Origin: Rahnella woolbedingensis
Lineage (GTDB): Bacteria > Pseudomonadota > Gammaproteobacteria > Enterobacterales > Enterobacteriaceae
NCBI RefSeq assembly: GCF_003602095.1
Contig: NZ_RAHH01000007.1
Span: 62,001 to 126,000, forward strand
DNA length: 64,000 nt
Reading direction: 5' to 3'
The position numbers and the translations under genes were made by a program. The notes below the pieces were generated by a model. It saw only the letters and a list, made by a program, of their open reading frames with translations, made no database searches and was not told the origin of the DNA. The first letter of the stretch is position 1, and each line of letters begins with the position of its first letter. Below, in pieces: positions 49,770 to 58,321 of the stretch.

Positions 49770-50429
49770 TCAGTGGATACTTACCCGCAGCGCAGCGGCG
49801 GTGGCGAATGGAGTTAACGTCGCACTCCCCGCCAGCATCGCACCGAGAATGGCCAGATAGCCGCCAATCGGCATCGACATTGACGCCGCATCAATCGCGC
49901 CGGTGGCAAAAATCAGCACCGGAATATAGAGCGGCAACACCAGCAGACTGAGCAGCACGCCGCCCTTGCGCAGCCCGACAGTCAGCGCCACGCCAATCGC
50001 GCCGATAAAACTCAGCGTCGGCGTACCCAGCAAAATCGTCAGCGCGACGGCTTTCCAGGTTTCAAAATCCAGTGAAAGCAGCAAAGCAATCAGCGGGGAA
50101 AGGATAAGTAACGGCAAACCGGTCACCACCCAGTGAGCACATACTTTCCCCAGAACCGTGAGTGCCAGCGGCGAAGGCAGCAATAACAGCTGCTCGAGCG
50201 TGCCATCGAGATAGTCATCGCGGAACAACCTTTCCAGCGCCAGCAAAGAAGACAGCAGCGCCGCCACCCAGACGATACCGGGTGCAATTCGCGCCAGCAG
50301 TTTCGGCTCAGGGCCAATTCCCAGCGGGAACAGCGTGATGACTATCAGGAAAAACCACAGGGGGTTGATGATTTCAGCACTTTTGCGAAAGGCAATTTTC
50401 AGCTCGCGGCTCAGAACCTGAGTAAACAT
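49770..50429 (-). CDS. ccmB: Haem exporter permease CcmB
   Basis: CcmB is the membrane subunit of the CcmAB ABC complex that drives release of holo-CcmE. The 219-residue protein has six hydrophobic segments and begins 'MFTQVLSRELKIAFRKSAEI', with 'DDYLDGTLEQLLLLPSPL' as in E. coli CcmB (220). It starts 21 bp after the ccmA stop. Confidence 0.95.
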   Translation of the reverse strand: MFTQVLSRELKIAFRKSAEIINPLWFFLIVITLFPLGIGPEPKLLARIAPGIVWVAALLSSLLALERLFRDDYLDGTLEQLLLLPSPLALTVLGKVCAHWVVTGLPLLILSPLIALLLSLDFETWKAVALTILLGTPTLSFIGAIGVALTVGLRKGGVLLSLLVLPLYIPVLIFATGAIDAASMSMPIGGYLAILGAMLAGSATLTPFATAAALRVSIH

Positions 50430-50450
50430 TCCGTTTATTTTCCTTTCGCG

Positions 50451-51092
50451 TCACGCCAGCTCAGCGCTGGTCAGACGAATTTTGCGCACATCGCGGTTAA
50501 CGCCCTGTAAATCCTGATGCGTGGTCAGCAAGACCATTCCGCCCTGCTGCGCGTGTTGTTCAAACAGTTCTATCAGCGTGGCAACACCCTGCTTATCAAT
50601 GGCGGTCAGCGGCTCATCAAGGATCCAAAGCGGAGCCTCGCTCAGCCATAAACGCGCCAGCGCGACACGCCGCTGCTGACCGGCGGACATCTGCGCCACC
50701 GTGACATCTTCATAACCCAGCAATCCGACATTTTCTAACGCCTGATAAATAGCGTCAGCACCGGTTGTCCCATTTACGGACTGCCCGCTGATAGACAGAT
50801 AAAAGGCAAGGTTTTCATACGCAGTAAGCACTGACTTCACGCCAGGGTGATGGCCGAGATACAGAAGCTGCTGATGGAAAACGTCGCGCTGGCGGCGGGT
50901 ATTCACGCCCTGCCAGCGGACCTCACCGACTTCCGGGGAGGACAGTCCGGCAAGAATTCGCAGTAAACTGGTTTTACCGGCGCCGTTGCGGCCTTCGATT
51001 TGCACCATTTCACCCGGTTCGATCGTGAAACTTAAGCCGCTAAACAAGGTTCGCTCATCGCGTACACAGCTCAGGTTAAGGGCTTCAAACAT
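50451..51092 (-). CDS. ccmA: Haem exporter ATPase CcmA
   Basis: CcmA hydrolyses ATP for the CcmABCD complex. The 213-residue protein has Walker A '[19 protein letters not shown]' near 33-51, the signature '[16 protein letters not shown]' near 136-151 and Walker B '[13 protein letters not shown]' near 154-166. ATG 51092 matches the family start; the in-frame ATG at 51107 lacks a ribosome site. It is the first gene of the ccmA-I cluster. Confidence 0.95.
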   Translation of the reverse strand: MFEALNLSCVRDERTLFSGLSFTIEPGEMVQIEGRNGAGKTSLLRILAGLSSPEVGEVRWQGVNTRRQRDVFHQQLLYLGHHPGVKSVLTAYENLAFYLSISGQSVNGTTGADAIYQALENVGLLGYEDVTVAQMSAGQQRRVALARLWLSEAPLWILDEPLTAIDKQGVATLIELFEQHAQQGGMVLLTTHQDLQGVNRDVRKIRLTSAELA

Positions 51093-51340
51093 GGTGATGT
51101 CTCTCATTTTTCACAAGCGCGCATCATATCACAGGCGTCAGGCGCGACGCAGCTTACGGGCCCACAGTTTACAGGGTTGAAAACCCTGAAATCCAGCAAA
51201 CAATCCGCAAAATGTCCCATAGGGTTCAGGGGTTAATGGTTTGTAACTTTTTTGTATATCTCATCATAATCTCCACACCTCGCCTATGCTTACCTCAGAC
51301 CTTGTTTACCACCATTTTGAACGGCTTTTGGGGAATAAAG

Positions 51341-52258
51341 ATGGACGAAGAAAAACAACATTCCGACATTAAAGATGTCGACAGCGACGAACATTCTCAG
51401 GGCAAGAAGATCGAAACCGGAGAAGATAATTTACCGTCGAAAGCGGCGGCAGTGCATGAAGTCATCCGCATGGAAGGCGAAAAAGAACTTGAGCGTGACG
51501 GACAGGCTTTGCTGTGGTCCGCGATTGCAGCCGGGCTTTCGATCAGCGCTTCGCTGATGGCCAAAGGCATTCTGCACGCCCGTCTGCCCGACAGTCCCGA
51601 ACGTTTCTTCATCGAAAACATCGGTTATACCGTCGGGTTCATAATCGTCATCATGGCGCGCCAGCAGCTGTTTACTGAAAATACCGTCACCGCCGTATTG
51701 CCTGTCATGCAAAAACTGACCGGCAAAAACGTCCTGCTGTTGCTGCGCCTGTGGGGCATCGTGCTGGCGGGTAACGTCATCGGCGGCGGGCTGGCCGCGC
51801 TGGTCTTTCATCTGGTGCCCTTCTTTGATTCCGCCACCGACCAGGCGTTTCGCACCATCAGCCTGGAGATCATGGAGAAAGACCCCGAAGGCATGTTCGT
51901 CGGCGGCATGGTATCCGGCTGGCTGATTGCCACGATGGTGTGGATGATCCCCTCAGCCGGAGCAGCCAAACTGTGGGTGATTATGCTGATGACGTACATG
52001 GTGGCGATTGGCGACCTGACGCATATCGTGGTCGGATCGGTCGAAGTACTCTATCTGGTGTTCTCGGGCGCCATCCCCTGGTACGAATTTATCTGGCCAT
52101 TCGCCCTGCCGACGCTGGCCGGAAACATCTTCGGCGGCACCTTTATCTTCGCGCTGATAAGCCATGCGCAGATCCGTAACGACATGAGTAATCAGAAGAA
52201 AGCCAAAGCCAAGAAAGAGGAAATGGAAGCGGCAAAGAAAGAGGCTGCAAAACCCTGA
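51341..52258 (+). CDS. yfdC: Formate/nitrite transporter family protein YfdC
   Basis: This is a 305-residue inner-membrane protein of the FNT family with six membrane segments between about 58 and 290, a charged N-terminal tail ('DSDEHSQGKKIETGEDN') and a Lys/Glu-rich C-terminal tail. FNT channels carry formate, nitrite or similar anions; the YfdC substrate is not known. ATG 51341 has GGGGA upstream. It lies next to the argW tRNA gene, as in E. coli. Confidence 0.92.
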   Translation: MDEEKQHSDIKDVDSDEHSQGKKIETGEDNLPSKAAAVHEVIRMEGEKELERDGQALLWSAIAAGLSISASLMAKGILHARLPDSPERFFIENIGYTVGFIIVIMARQQLFTENTVTAVLPVMQKLTGKNVLLLLRLWGIVLAGNVIGGGLAALVFHLVPFFDSATDQAFRTISLEIMEKDPEGMFVGGMVSGWLIATMVWMIPSAGAAKLWVIMLMTYMVAIGDLTHIVVGSVEVLYLVFSGAIPWYEFIWPFALPTLAGNIFGGTFIFALISHAQIRNDMSNQKKAKAKKEEMEAAKKEAAKP

Positions 52259-52348
52259 CTGGCGACGAAACGACCAAACAGACGGCTAACGCCTTATTAT
52301 TGGGAGAAAAACGAGTATACTACGCGGGCGCTTTCCACAGGCGTCCGT

Positions 52349-52423
52349 GTCTCCTTAGTTAAACGGATATAACAAGCCCCTCCTAAGGGCTAGTTACAGG
52401 TTCGATTCCTGTAGGGGACACCA
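52349..52423 (+). tRNA. argW: tRNA-Arg(CCU)
   Basis: The 75-base cloverleaf has acceptor GTCTCCT paired with AGGGGAC (one G-U), D arm 'TAGTTAAACGGATATAA', anticodon loop CTCCTAA with CCT at 52382-52384, T arm 'ACAGGTTCGATTCCTGT' and an encoded CCA end. It closely matches E. coli argW, a well-known integration site (CPS-53/KpLE1 in K-12). An integrase gene follows 185 bp downstream, so its 3' end is very likely the left attachment core. Confidence 0.97.
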
Positions 52424-52516
52424 TTAAGTCATTTCACATCACTTCAGCTCACTTCAAAAACCCAGTAATACCAAGCCTCTCAGCAAATTCATACGTTAAG
52501 TAGCTTTCATATCTCT

Positions 52517-52586
52517 TCATGACAATACAGTGTCATGATGGTATAAATGATGGTACTCATCAGTTCGATATCCAGATACCATCATT
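52517..52586. repeat. Repeat cluster upstream of the integrase (probable arm or AlpA/Vis sites)
   Basis: TCATGACA/TGTCATGA forms a perfect hairpin (52517-52538). ATGATGGTA occurs twice in direct order (52535-52543, 52547-52555) and once inverted (52577-52585). The cluster lies between the tRNA and the integrase start, where P4-type elements carry integrase arm sites and binding sites for the Vis/AlpA regulator. The role is inferred. Confidence 0.5.
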
Positions 52587-52608
52587 TTGCCTCTCAAGGG
52601 GTACACAT

Positions 52609-53886
52609 ATGGCTATAAATGAGCTTTCCCCCAAACAGATCGAGAATGCCAAACCACAGAATGCCGATTACAAGTTAACCGATGGTGGCAGCTTGTATTT
52701 GTTGGTAAAAAAAGCTGGTGGTAAATATTGGCGTATGAATTATCGTTTCGACGGCAAGCAAGCGACATTAGCGTTAGGTGTTTATCCAGATGTGCCGCTG
52801 GCAGCAGCCCGTAAACGTCGAGATGAAGCCAGGCAACTGCTGGCCGATGGTAAAGATCCACGCGAGCTAAAAAAAGCTGAAAGCAATGAGCCAACTTCAC
52901 CGTCATTTGAAACTATCGCTCGCGAGTGGCATTTCGGATCTATGGGCCATCCAGAATGGAAAGAGATCACCCGCAATAAAATACTGAGGGAGATGGAGAA
53001 CCACATATTCCCTATTATCGGTAGCAAACCCATCGACAGCCTAAAAACAAGAGATCTATTGCCCTTACTTATCAGCATGAACGAACAAGGCATCGGTGCT
53101 ACGACGGGGAGAGTTAAGACCACGATGAGTAGCGTTTTCCGCTATGCGGTTCAGCGTGGTGTTGTCGAGTACAATCCAGCTAATGATCTCAAAGGTGCTT
53201 TAACGAGTCCCAAAACTAAACACCGCCCTGCCCTTGCCCTGGATCGCCTACCTGAATTGATGGCTAAAACTGCAACGTATACAGGTAGACCACTCACCAG
53301 ACTTGCAGTGTTACTTTCTCTACATACATTTGTACGTTCAAGCGAACTTCGGCACGCTCGCTGGGACGAGATAAATTTTGAAACTGCAATGTGGACAATC
53401 CCTGGCCAGCGAGAAGAAATTGTAGGTGTAAAATTCTCTGAACGTGGGGCTAAAATGGGCAGTGCGCATTTTGTGCCGCTATCATCTCAGGCGATGGACG
53501 TATTGAAGTCGATCAAATTTATTAGCGGTGAATACACGCTGATTTTTCCTGGTGATAGCAACCCTTATAAACCTATGAGCGAGAATACGGTTAACAAAGC
53601 GCTCCGTACTATGGGCTATGATACTCAGGCTGACGTTTGTCTACATGGTTTCCGGGCAATGGCCTGTTCAGCTTTAACCGAATCAGGATTATGGTCACGG
53701 GATGCAGTAGAACGACAAATGAGCCATCAGGAACGTAACGAAGTACGGGCAGCTTATGTTCATCTGGCGCAGCACATGCAGGAGCGCCGCCGAATGATGC
53801 AGTGGTGGTCAGACTATCTTGAAGCAAACTCTGATAAACATATTGCGCCATATGACATGACGAAATTACGGGTTGTAGGTAGTTAA
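52609..53886 (+). CDS. P4-type tyrosine site-specific integrase
   Basis: This is a 425-residue integrase with an N-terminal DUF4102 arm-binding domain ('ELSPKQIENAKPQNADYKL', then 'LALGVYPDVPLAAARKRR' near 55-72), a core-binding SAM-like domain and a tyrosine recombinase catalytic domain. Catalytic residues are visible: Arg248 in 'SSELRHARW', His346 and Arg349 in 'LHGFRA', His373 in 'MSHQERN' and Tyr383 in 'RAAYVH'. ATG 52609 has AAGGGG upstream. It inserts the element into tRNA-Arg(CCU). All catalytic residues are intact, so it should be active. Confidence 0.95.
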   Translation: MAINELSPKQIENAKPQNADYKLTDGGSLYLLVKKAGGKYWRMNYRFDGKQATLALGVYPDVPLAAARKRRDEARQLLADGKDPRELKKAESNEPTSPSFETIAREWHFGSMGHPEWKEITRNKILREMENHIFPIIGSKPIDSLKTRDLLPLLISMNEQGIGATTGRVKTTMSSVFRYAVQRGVVEYNPANDLKGALTSPKTKHRPALALDRLPELMAKTATYTGRPLTRLAVLLSLHTFVRSSELRHARWDEINFETAMWTIPGQREEIVGVKFSERGAKMGSAHFVPLSSQAMDVLKSIKFISGEYTLIFPGDSNPYKPMSENTVNKALRTMGYDTQADVCLHGFRAMACSALTESGLWSRDAVERQMSHQERNEVRAAYVHLAQHMQERRRMMQWWSDYLEANSDKHIAPYDMTKLRVVGS

Positions 53887-53896
53887 TCAAACATAT

Positions 53897-53952
53897 TGAG
53901 GCTAGCCCCCCCAGGCAAAAAGCAGCAACACCTGCTGCTAGCCTCAGTTTTC
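53897..53952 (+). terminator. Terminator after the integrase gene
   Basis: TGAGGCTAGC (53897-53906) pairs perfectly with GCTAGCCTCA (53937-53946), with an inner AGCAGC/GCTGCT stem, followed by GTTTTC. It isolates the integrase from the next gene. Confidence 0.8.
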
Positions 53953-53977
53953 ATTAGGTGCGCGTATAGGTGACGTG

Positions 53978-54970
53978 ATGACTAAAAGAGTACCTGTTCC
54001 TCTAAAAAATCAAGAAGAAGCCAGCATTTGGGAGATAAATAATCTACCGGCACTAGAATATTGTGATCTTCACCGTGCAGCCAAATTACTCGATTGCAAA
54101 GTGGATGACTTACTTCATTGGGCTGAAATTGGGGCTATCGAATTATGCTTAAAATTCAATGCATTTAGAGCATCAATAAAATCTTTTGAACTCAATACTA
54201 AATATCGAAATAATCCTAAAAGCTGGATTAAAGAAAAGATTGATTCTGGAGTTTTAAACAAATACATAACAAATGATTACAAGCAACTTAGTTTATTACA
54301 ATTCATCCTTGGTCCAATAAAGATTGGCAATGATGGTAATATCGATCAGGAATACTGCATTGAAAGTTCATTTCCTTCCCCAATATGTCATATTTTTGGT
54401 TTGTGGGGTCTGATATCAAACCCACATGATAATTTGTTTTCAGTATTACAATCATCAAAAAAAGCACAAGTCACTGCATTAAACTTACAGTTAAAAGCAG
54501 CAGATGAAGAATTAACAGTAGACTCAATCCGAGTACAACCTGTTTGGTCTGAACTGTATGACGGCTTTACTGAATTAGGGAATCCTATCGGACCAGCACC
54601 TATTATTTTTATAATTACTCCTTCGGATTTATTTATCACCAGAAAGCATATTGAGCAAATTGGCCGCTATCGTGGAAAATTAATTCCTAGCTACATAAAT
54701 GGCGGAGTGTATCGTCCAGAGTCGGAAGACTCCATCAAAGAACATGGGAATGTCGAAGCCTCTGCAGCGAAGAGAGAGGCGGTCTATCAAGCGGCGATTT
54801 ACTGGTTAAAACATGATCCATCGGCTTGCAAAGGTAAGCGTGGCGACTTGACTATTGAGGCTTGGGCAGAAAAAATCATCTCTGAAAAAAACAATCCTAA
54901 AGCTAAGATTGAGCTTGGAATAGATAAGGTAAAACAATGCCTTAGAGTAGCCATTTCAGGGAAAAACTAA
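53978..54970 (+). CDS. Unknown AT-rich island protein
   Basis: This is a 330-residue protein that I do not recognise. The N-terminal part ('YCDLHRAAKLLDCKVDDLLH', about 28-47) looks like a helix-turn-helix segment of the excisionase/MerR type. The C-terminal part ('AVYQAAIYWLKHDPSACKGK', about 270-289, then 'IEAWAEKIISEKN') is of a kind found in phage and island proteins. The gene is far richer in A and T than the core genome, a sign of recent transfer. ATG 53978 is preferred over GTG 53975 because AGG lies seven bases upstream. It lies between the integrase and alpA genes. Confidence 0.7.
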   Translation: MTKRVPVPLKNQEEASIWEINNLPALEYCDLHRAAKLLDCKVDDLLHWAEIGAIELCLKFNAFRASIKSFELNTKYRNNPKSWIKEKIDSGVLNKYITNDYKQLSLLQFILGPIKIGNDGNIDQEYCIESSFPSPICHIFGLWGLISNPHDNLFSVLQSSKKAQVTALNLQLKAADEELTVDSIRVQPVWSELYDGFTELGNPIGPAPIIFIITPSDLFITRKHIEQIGRYRGKLIPSYINGGVYRPESEDSIKEHGNVEASAAKREAVYQAAIYWLKHDPSACKGKRGDLTIEAWAEKIISEKNNPKAKIELGIDKVKQCLRVAISGKN

Positions 54971-55042
54971 TGTGGTGATAATTTATTCCACAATAAAAAC
55001 AAAATGCTGCCACTGATACACGCGCATTAATCTTGCCATCAT

Positions 55043-55082
55043 CTACCTGTCGATTACACAAGCTACATAACATGACAGGTAG
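55043..55082 (+). promoter_or_regulatory. 9-bp inverted repeat that overlaps the alpA ribosome site
   Basis: CTACCTGTC (55043-55051) pairs perfectly with GACAGGTAG (55074-55082). The right arm includes the AGGTAGGA ribosome site of alpA (ATG 55089), so as RNA the hairpin would mask the start; as DNA it could be an operator for AlpA itself. Confidence 0.5.
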
Positions 55083-55088
55083 GAACCT

Positions 55089-55289
55089 ATGATTACACAA
55101 CCATATCCTCACTCCGGACATGCCCGTCCACGAGCTACGGCTGACTTTCTCAAAGTCAGTACCGTCACCCTTTGGCGTTGGGAAACAAGCAAGCCTGATT
55201 TTCCAAAATCTATTCGCCTCTCTGAACGTGTCACTGTCTACGATGCAGCAGAGATCCGCTCCTGGCTGGAAGCTAAGAAACACAACTAA
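55089..55289 (+). CDS. AlpA-family transcriptional regulator
   Basis: This is a 66-residue MerR-like winged helix of the AlpA/Vis family. The block 'TADFLKVSTVTLWRWE' (about 17-32) is the DNA-recognition helix-turn-helix, and 'FPKSIRLSERVTVYDAAEIR' follows. In P4 and in CP4-57 such proteins control integrase transcription and excision. It precedes a P4 alpha-like primase gene, as in many P4-like islands. The ribosome site is AGGTAGGA. Confidence 0.9.
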   Translation: MITQPYPHSGHARPRATADFLKVSTVTLWRWETSKPDFPKSIRLSERVTVYDAAEIRSWLEAKKHN

Positions 55290-55307
55290 CCCCCTGGAGT
55301 AACAACC

Positions 55308-55409
55308 ATGAAATTGAAAAATTCTGGCTTAGCTGCCAGCGGCCAAACTCACGCAAAAAATCATGATTCTCTAATTATCGAAGACAACAAAGGTGAATCT
55401 GATGCGTAA
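55308..55409 (+). CDS. Short ORF overlapping the primase start
   Basis: A 33-codon frame begins with ATG 55308 behind CTGGAG and ends with TAA at 55407-55409, which overlaps the primase ATG (55402) by 8 bases. The peptide opens 'MKLKNSGLAASGQTHAKN'. I do not recognise it. The overlap suggests translational coupling into the primase; it may be only a leader peptide. Confidence 0.5.
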   Translation: MKLKNSGLAASGQTHAKNHDSLIIEDNKGESDA

Positions 55410-57846
55410 TATCGACCTTATTCACGAAGTCACTCACGCCGCTGGCGGTCGTTGGCCATCCGTACTAGCTGGCCTGAATATCGACGTACCTAATTCACCG
55501 CTCAAGCATACCGCCTGCCCCGCGTGCGGAGGAATAGATCGCTTCCGGTTCGACGACAACGGGCGCGGGGCACATATCTGCAATCAGTGTGGCGCTGGTG
55601 ACGGGTTAGACCTCATTCAGAAGGTGAACCAGTGTAGTGCCACCGACGCCGCAAAGCTGGTGGCTGATGTGCTGCGTATTGATTACCGGGTAGCCGAACC
55701 CGACGAAGCAGTAGCTAGCCAACGACGGGAACAACTGGACGCAGACCACCAGCAGCGTAAACAGGAACGCCAGCAGCAGGCCGCAGCAGAAGCCATTCAA
55801 CGCTGGAAAATCTTCACAGCTAAATACCAGGCACTGGATAAAAAGGCCACACCAGGCGAATCCGAATACCTAGCGGCCAAAGGGCTAGAGGGTTTCACCT
55901 TCCCGGTTCTCAGTAATGGATCCCTGTTACTGCCGTTGGTGGATGGGTCCGGCACAGTAGCTGCCGCGCAGACCATTACCCCGCAGGGTGAAAAACGCCT
56001 GCTAGCAGGTTCGGCAAAGTATGGGGCTTTCTATGCGGTAAACGCGCCAGACGCGCCGCAGAGCATTGTTATTGGTGAAGGGCTGGCAACCATATTATCC
56101 GTTCACAAGATGCGTTCTGACGCGCTGGCCGTGGCTGCGATTGATGCAGGCAATCTGCTACCCGTTGCGCAGGTAATGCGCCAGAAGTACCCACAGGCAC
56201 AAATTATCATTGCCGCTGATAACGATCATCCTGCAGGTGACTCCGAAACTGGAGGCACCAACATCGGGAAAAATGCCGCTGAGAAAACTGCCAAAGCCGT
56301 TGCTGGCTGGGTTTCCATACCTCCAGTGAACTACAAATCGGACTGGAATGACTATCACAAACAATTTGGTCTGGAAGTCGCTACACAGTCGTTTACTGAA
56401 TCCATGTACCAACCGCAGGGGGAAGCCGTGAAACCGCAACTACAGGCCATTGAGGGTGGCAAAAAGCGCCGCAGCAGCGAGGATTTAGATCTTTCACAGA
56501 TGGCAGCGAGCCAGCGCGGTAAAGTTCTGGCTGAGTATCACGGCGATATTGCCGTTAACCCTGAGAGTGGAACCGCGTATGTATTCATGGGTTCGGTATG
56601 GGGAAAAGTCGCAGACAGTGAGCTACGCCGCACGATGGGAGCAATATTTGACCAGCGAGATACACCTTACAGTCCAAAAGGGATTGATTCGGCGATTGAT
56701 GCGATGAAACTGCAAATTCCGGTTATAGGCAAACAACGCCGGGAGCTTATTGGCTTTGAAAATGGCACGTATGACCTGACAAGCGGTCAGTTTTCAGCCC
56801 ATCGAGCAGATAACTGGTTGTTGAATCACAACGGCATCACGTTTACCCCGCCATATCCTGGGGAAAACCTGAAAGACCACGCACCCCACTACTATCACTG
56901 GCTGACTCATTCCGCAGGAAATGACCAGCGGAAGGCTAACCGGATTAACGCAGCATTGTTCATGATTCTAGCGAACCGCTACGACTGGCAATTATTCATC
57001 GAGATAACGGGTGAAGGTGGGAGCGGCAAATCTGTGTTCAGTAGCATAGCTACCATTCTGGCTGGCGAGCACAACACCGCCAGTGGGAACATGGCTGCGC
57101 TCGACAGTGCCAGAGGGCGGGCGCAATACGTAGGAAAGAGCCTGATTACCCTTCCAGACCAGACGCGCTACGTTGGTGAGGGCGCGGGTATTAAAGCTAT
57201 CACAGGCGGTGATCTGGTGGAGATAGACGGTAAATATGAGAAGCAATTCTCCACCCTCATTCAGGCAGTTGTACTGGCAACGAATAATGAGCCAATGGCG
57301 TTTACTGAACGTAACGGAGGGATTGCCCGCCGCCGTGTTATCTTCCCGTTCAATATACCGGTAGCTGATTCAGAGAAAGACCCTGATTTGATGGCAAAGA
57401 TCCGCTGTGAAATGCCAGTGGTTATTCGCTGTCTGCTGTCAGAGTTTGCCGACCAGAACAGAGCTAAAGCTCTGTTGACCGAGCAACGTGATTCAGTGGA
57501 GGCGATGGGTGTAAAACGTCACTCCGATCCTCTGTATGGGTTCTGCGAGCACATTGTGGCGTTAGGGGAAGCGATTGGAATGCTGATGGGTAATCTTAAT
57601 ATCTCACCCCGCGCCCCCCGAATTTATCTCTATCACGCTTATCTGGCCTATATGGACGCACACGGATTCGATAAGCATCTCACTCTGACCCGGTTCGGAT
57701 CTGACTTTCCCAAAGTCATGAAGGAGTACGGAGTAGAGTACAAGAAGGCAAAGACCAATGCCGGAATGCGCTACAACATGGAACTGGCAGGAAGCGCCGA
57801 TGACTGGCTACCAGCTTTACCACGCCAGCCAGAAGATATTAAGTAA
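55402..57846 (+). CDS. P4 alpha-like primase-helicase
   Basis: This 814-residue replication protein resembles gp-alpha of satellite phage P4. It has an N-terminal zinc finger (Cys39, Cys42, Cys60, Cys63; 'CPAC', 'CNQC'), a primase/Toprim part ('IVIGEGLATILSVHK', 'IIIAADNDHPAGD', about 220-280) and a C-terminal superfamily 3 helicase with Walker A 'GEGGSGKSVFSS' near 535-546 and a D5-type region. ATG 55402 has AAAGGTG upstream; a GTG at 55393 is less likely. P4 alpha also binds origin iterons, and such iterons follow the gene here. All motifs are intact, so autonomous replication is plausible. Confidence 0.93.
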   Translation: MRNIDLIHEVTHAAGGRWPSVLAGLNIDVPNSPLKHTACPACGGIDRFRFDDNGRGAHICNQCGAGDGLDLIQKVNQCSATDAAKLVADVLRIDYRVAEPDEAVASQRREQLDADHQQRKQERQQQAAAEAIQRWKIFTAKYQALDKKATPGESEYLAAKGLEGFTFPVLSNGSLLLPLVDGSGTVAAAQTITPQGEKRLLAGSAKYGAFYAVNAPDAPQSIVIGEGLATILSVHKMRSDALAVAAIDAGNLLPVAQVMRQKYPQAQIIIAADNDHPAGDSETGGTNIGKNAAEKTAKAVAGWVSIPPVNYKSDWNDYHKQFGLEVATQSFTESMYQPQGEAVKPQLQAIEGGKKRRSSEDLDLSQMAASQRGKVLAEYHGDIAVNPESGTAYVFMGSVWGKVADSELRRTMGAIFDQRDTPYSPKGIDSAIDAMKLQIPVIGKQRRELIGFENGTYDLTSGQFSAHRADNWLLNHNGITFTPPYPGENLKDHAPHYYHWLTHSAGNDQRKANRINAALFMILANRYDWQLFIEITGEGGSGKSVFSSIATILAGEHNTASGNMAALDSARGRAQYVGKSLITLPDQTRYVGEGAGIKAITGGDLVEIDGKYEKQFSTLIQAVVLATNNEPMAFTERNGGIARRRVIFPFNIPVADSEKDPDLMAKIRCEMPVVIRCLLSEFADQNRAKALLTEQRDSVEAMGVKRHSDPLYGFCEHIVALGEAIGMLMGNLNISPRAPRIYLYHAYLAYMDAHGFDKHLTLTRFGSDFPKVMKEYGVEYKKAKTNAGMRYNMELAGSADDWLPALPRQPEDIK

Positions 57847-57878
57847 TTTACCCCCTATGTGAAAGTTTTTGTATTACG

Positions 57879-58107
57879 TGTTCATCTGTTCACCTTTTTA
57901 TTGAATGTATTGATTTAAAATGAAAAAAACAGTGAGCACTTACCCTTTGAGTGTTCACCAAGTGTTCACTACTGTTCACTTTTAAAAAAATGAGACGATA
58001 TTAACTCTCATAAAAGTGAACAGTTGGTGAATAGTTGTGAACAGTAGTGTTCACCGATCAAAACCAGAGCTGGCAAGACTTTCATGACAAAGTGAGCAGT
58101 GTGAACA
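57879..58107. other. Probable P4-type replication origin with TGTTCACC iterons
   Basis: About ten copies of TGTTCACC/GGTGAACA or one-base variants occur: 57879, 57887, 57952, 57963, 57973, 58015, 58026, 58036, 58048 and 58100. This octamer is the type I iteron that P4 alpha protein binds in ori and crr. A 14-bp perfect inverted repeat (57971-57984 with 58011-58024) flanks an AT-rich core. It follows the alpha-like gene directly. Whether this is the origin or the accessory crr region cannot be told. Confidence 0.8.
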
Positions 58108-58144
58108 CTTAGAGGGTGCAAAACTTTCCCCAAGGGAACACATC

Positions 58145-58321
58145 ATGAAACTGCTCATGTATGTAGCCCCGGAGTTCGCAGACACCGCCTATGCAGGCAG
58201 TCTGTACACCATCACCGCCCCATTCGCCCGCGCCATGATAACTATGCCAGACAGTTGGCTGTATTACCCCAACGGGAAGGAACACAAATATGAACTGGTT
58301 CAAAGACATTTTCGGTTTTGA
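58145..58321 (+). CDS. Short ORF overlapping the macro-like gene
   Basis: A 58-codon frame starts at ATG 58145 behind AAGGGA and ends at TGA 58319-58321, overlapping the next gene (58290) by 32 bases in another frame. The peptide opens 'MKLLMYVAPEFADTAYAGSL'. I do not recognise it. The ribosome site and the overlap favour a real, coupled gene. Confidence 0.5.
   Translation: MKLLMYVAPEFADTAYAGSLYTITAPFARAMITMPDSWLYYPNGKEHKYELVQRHFRF

Noticed and set aside
54942-55283. A 113-codon frame opposite alpA
   Set aside because: The plus-strand AlpA protein is a clear family match and the opposite frame lacks any motif.
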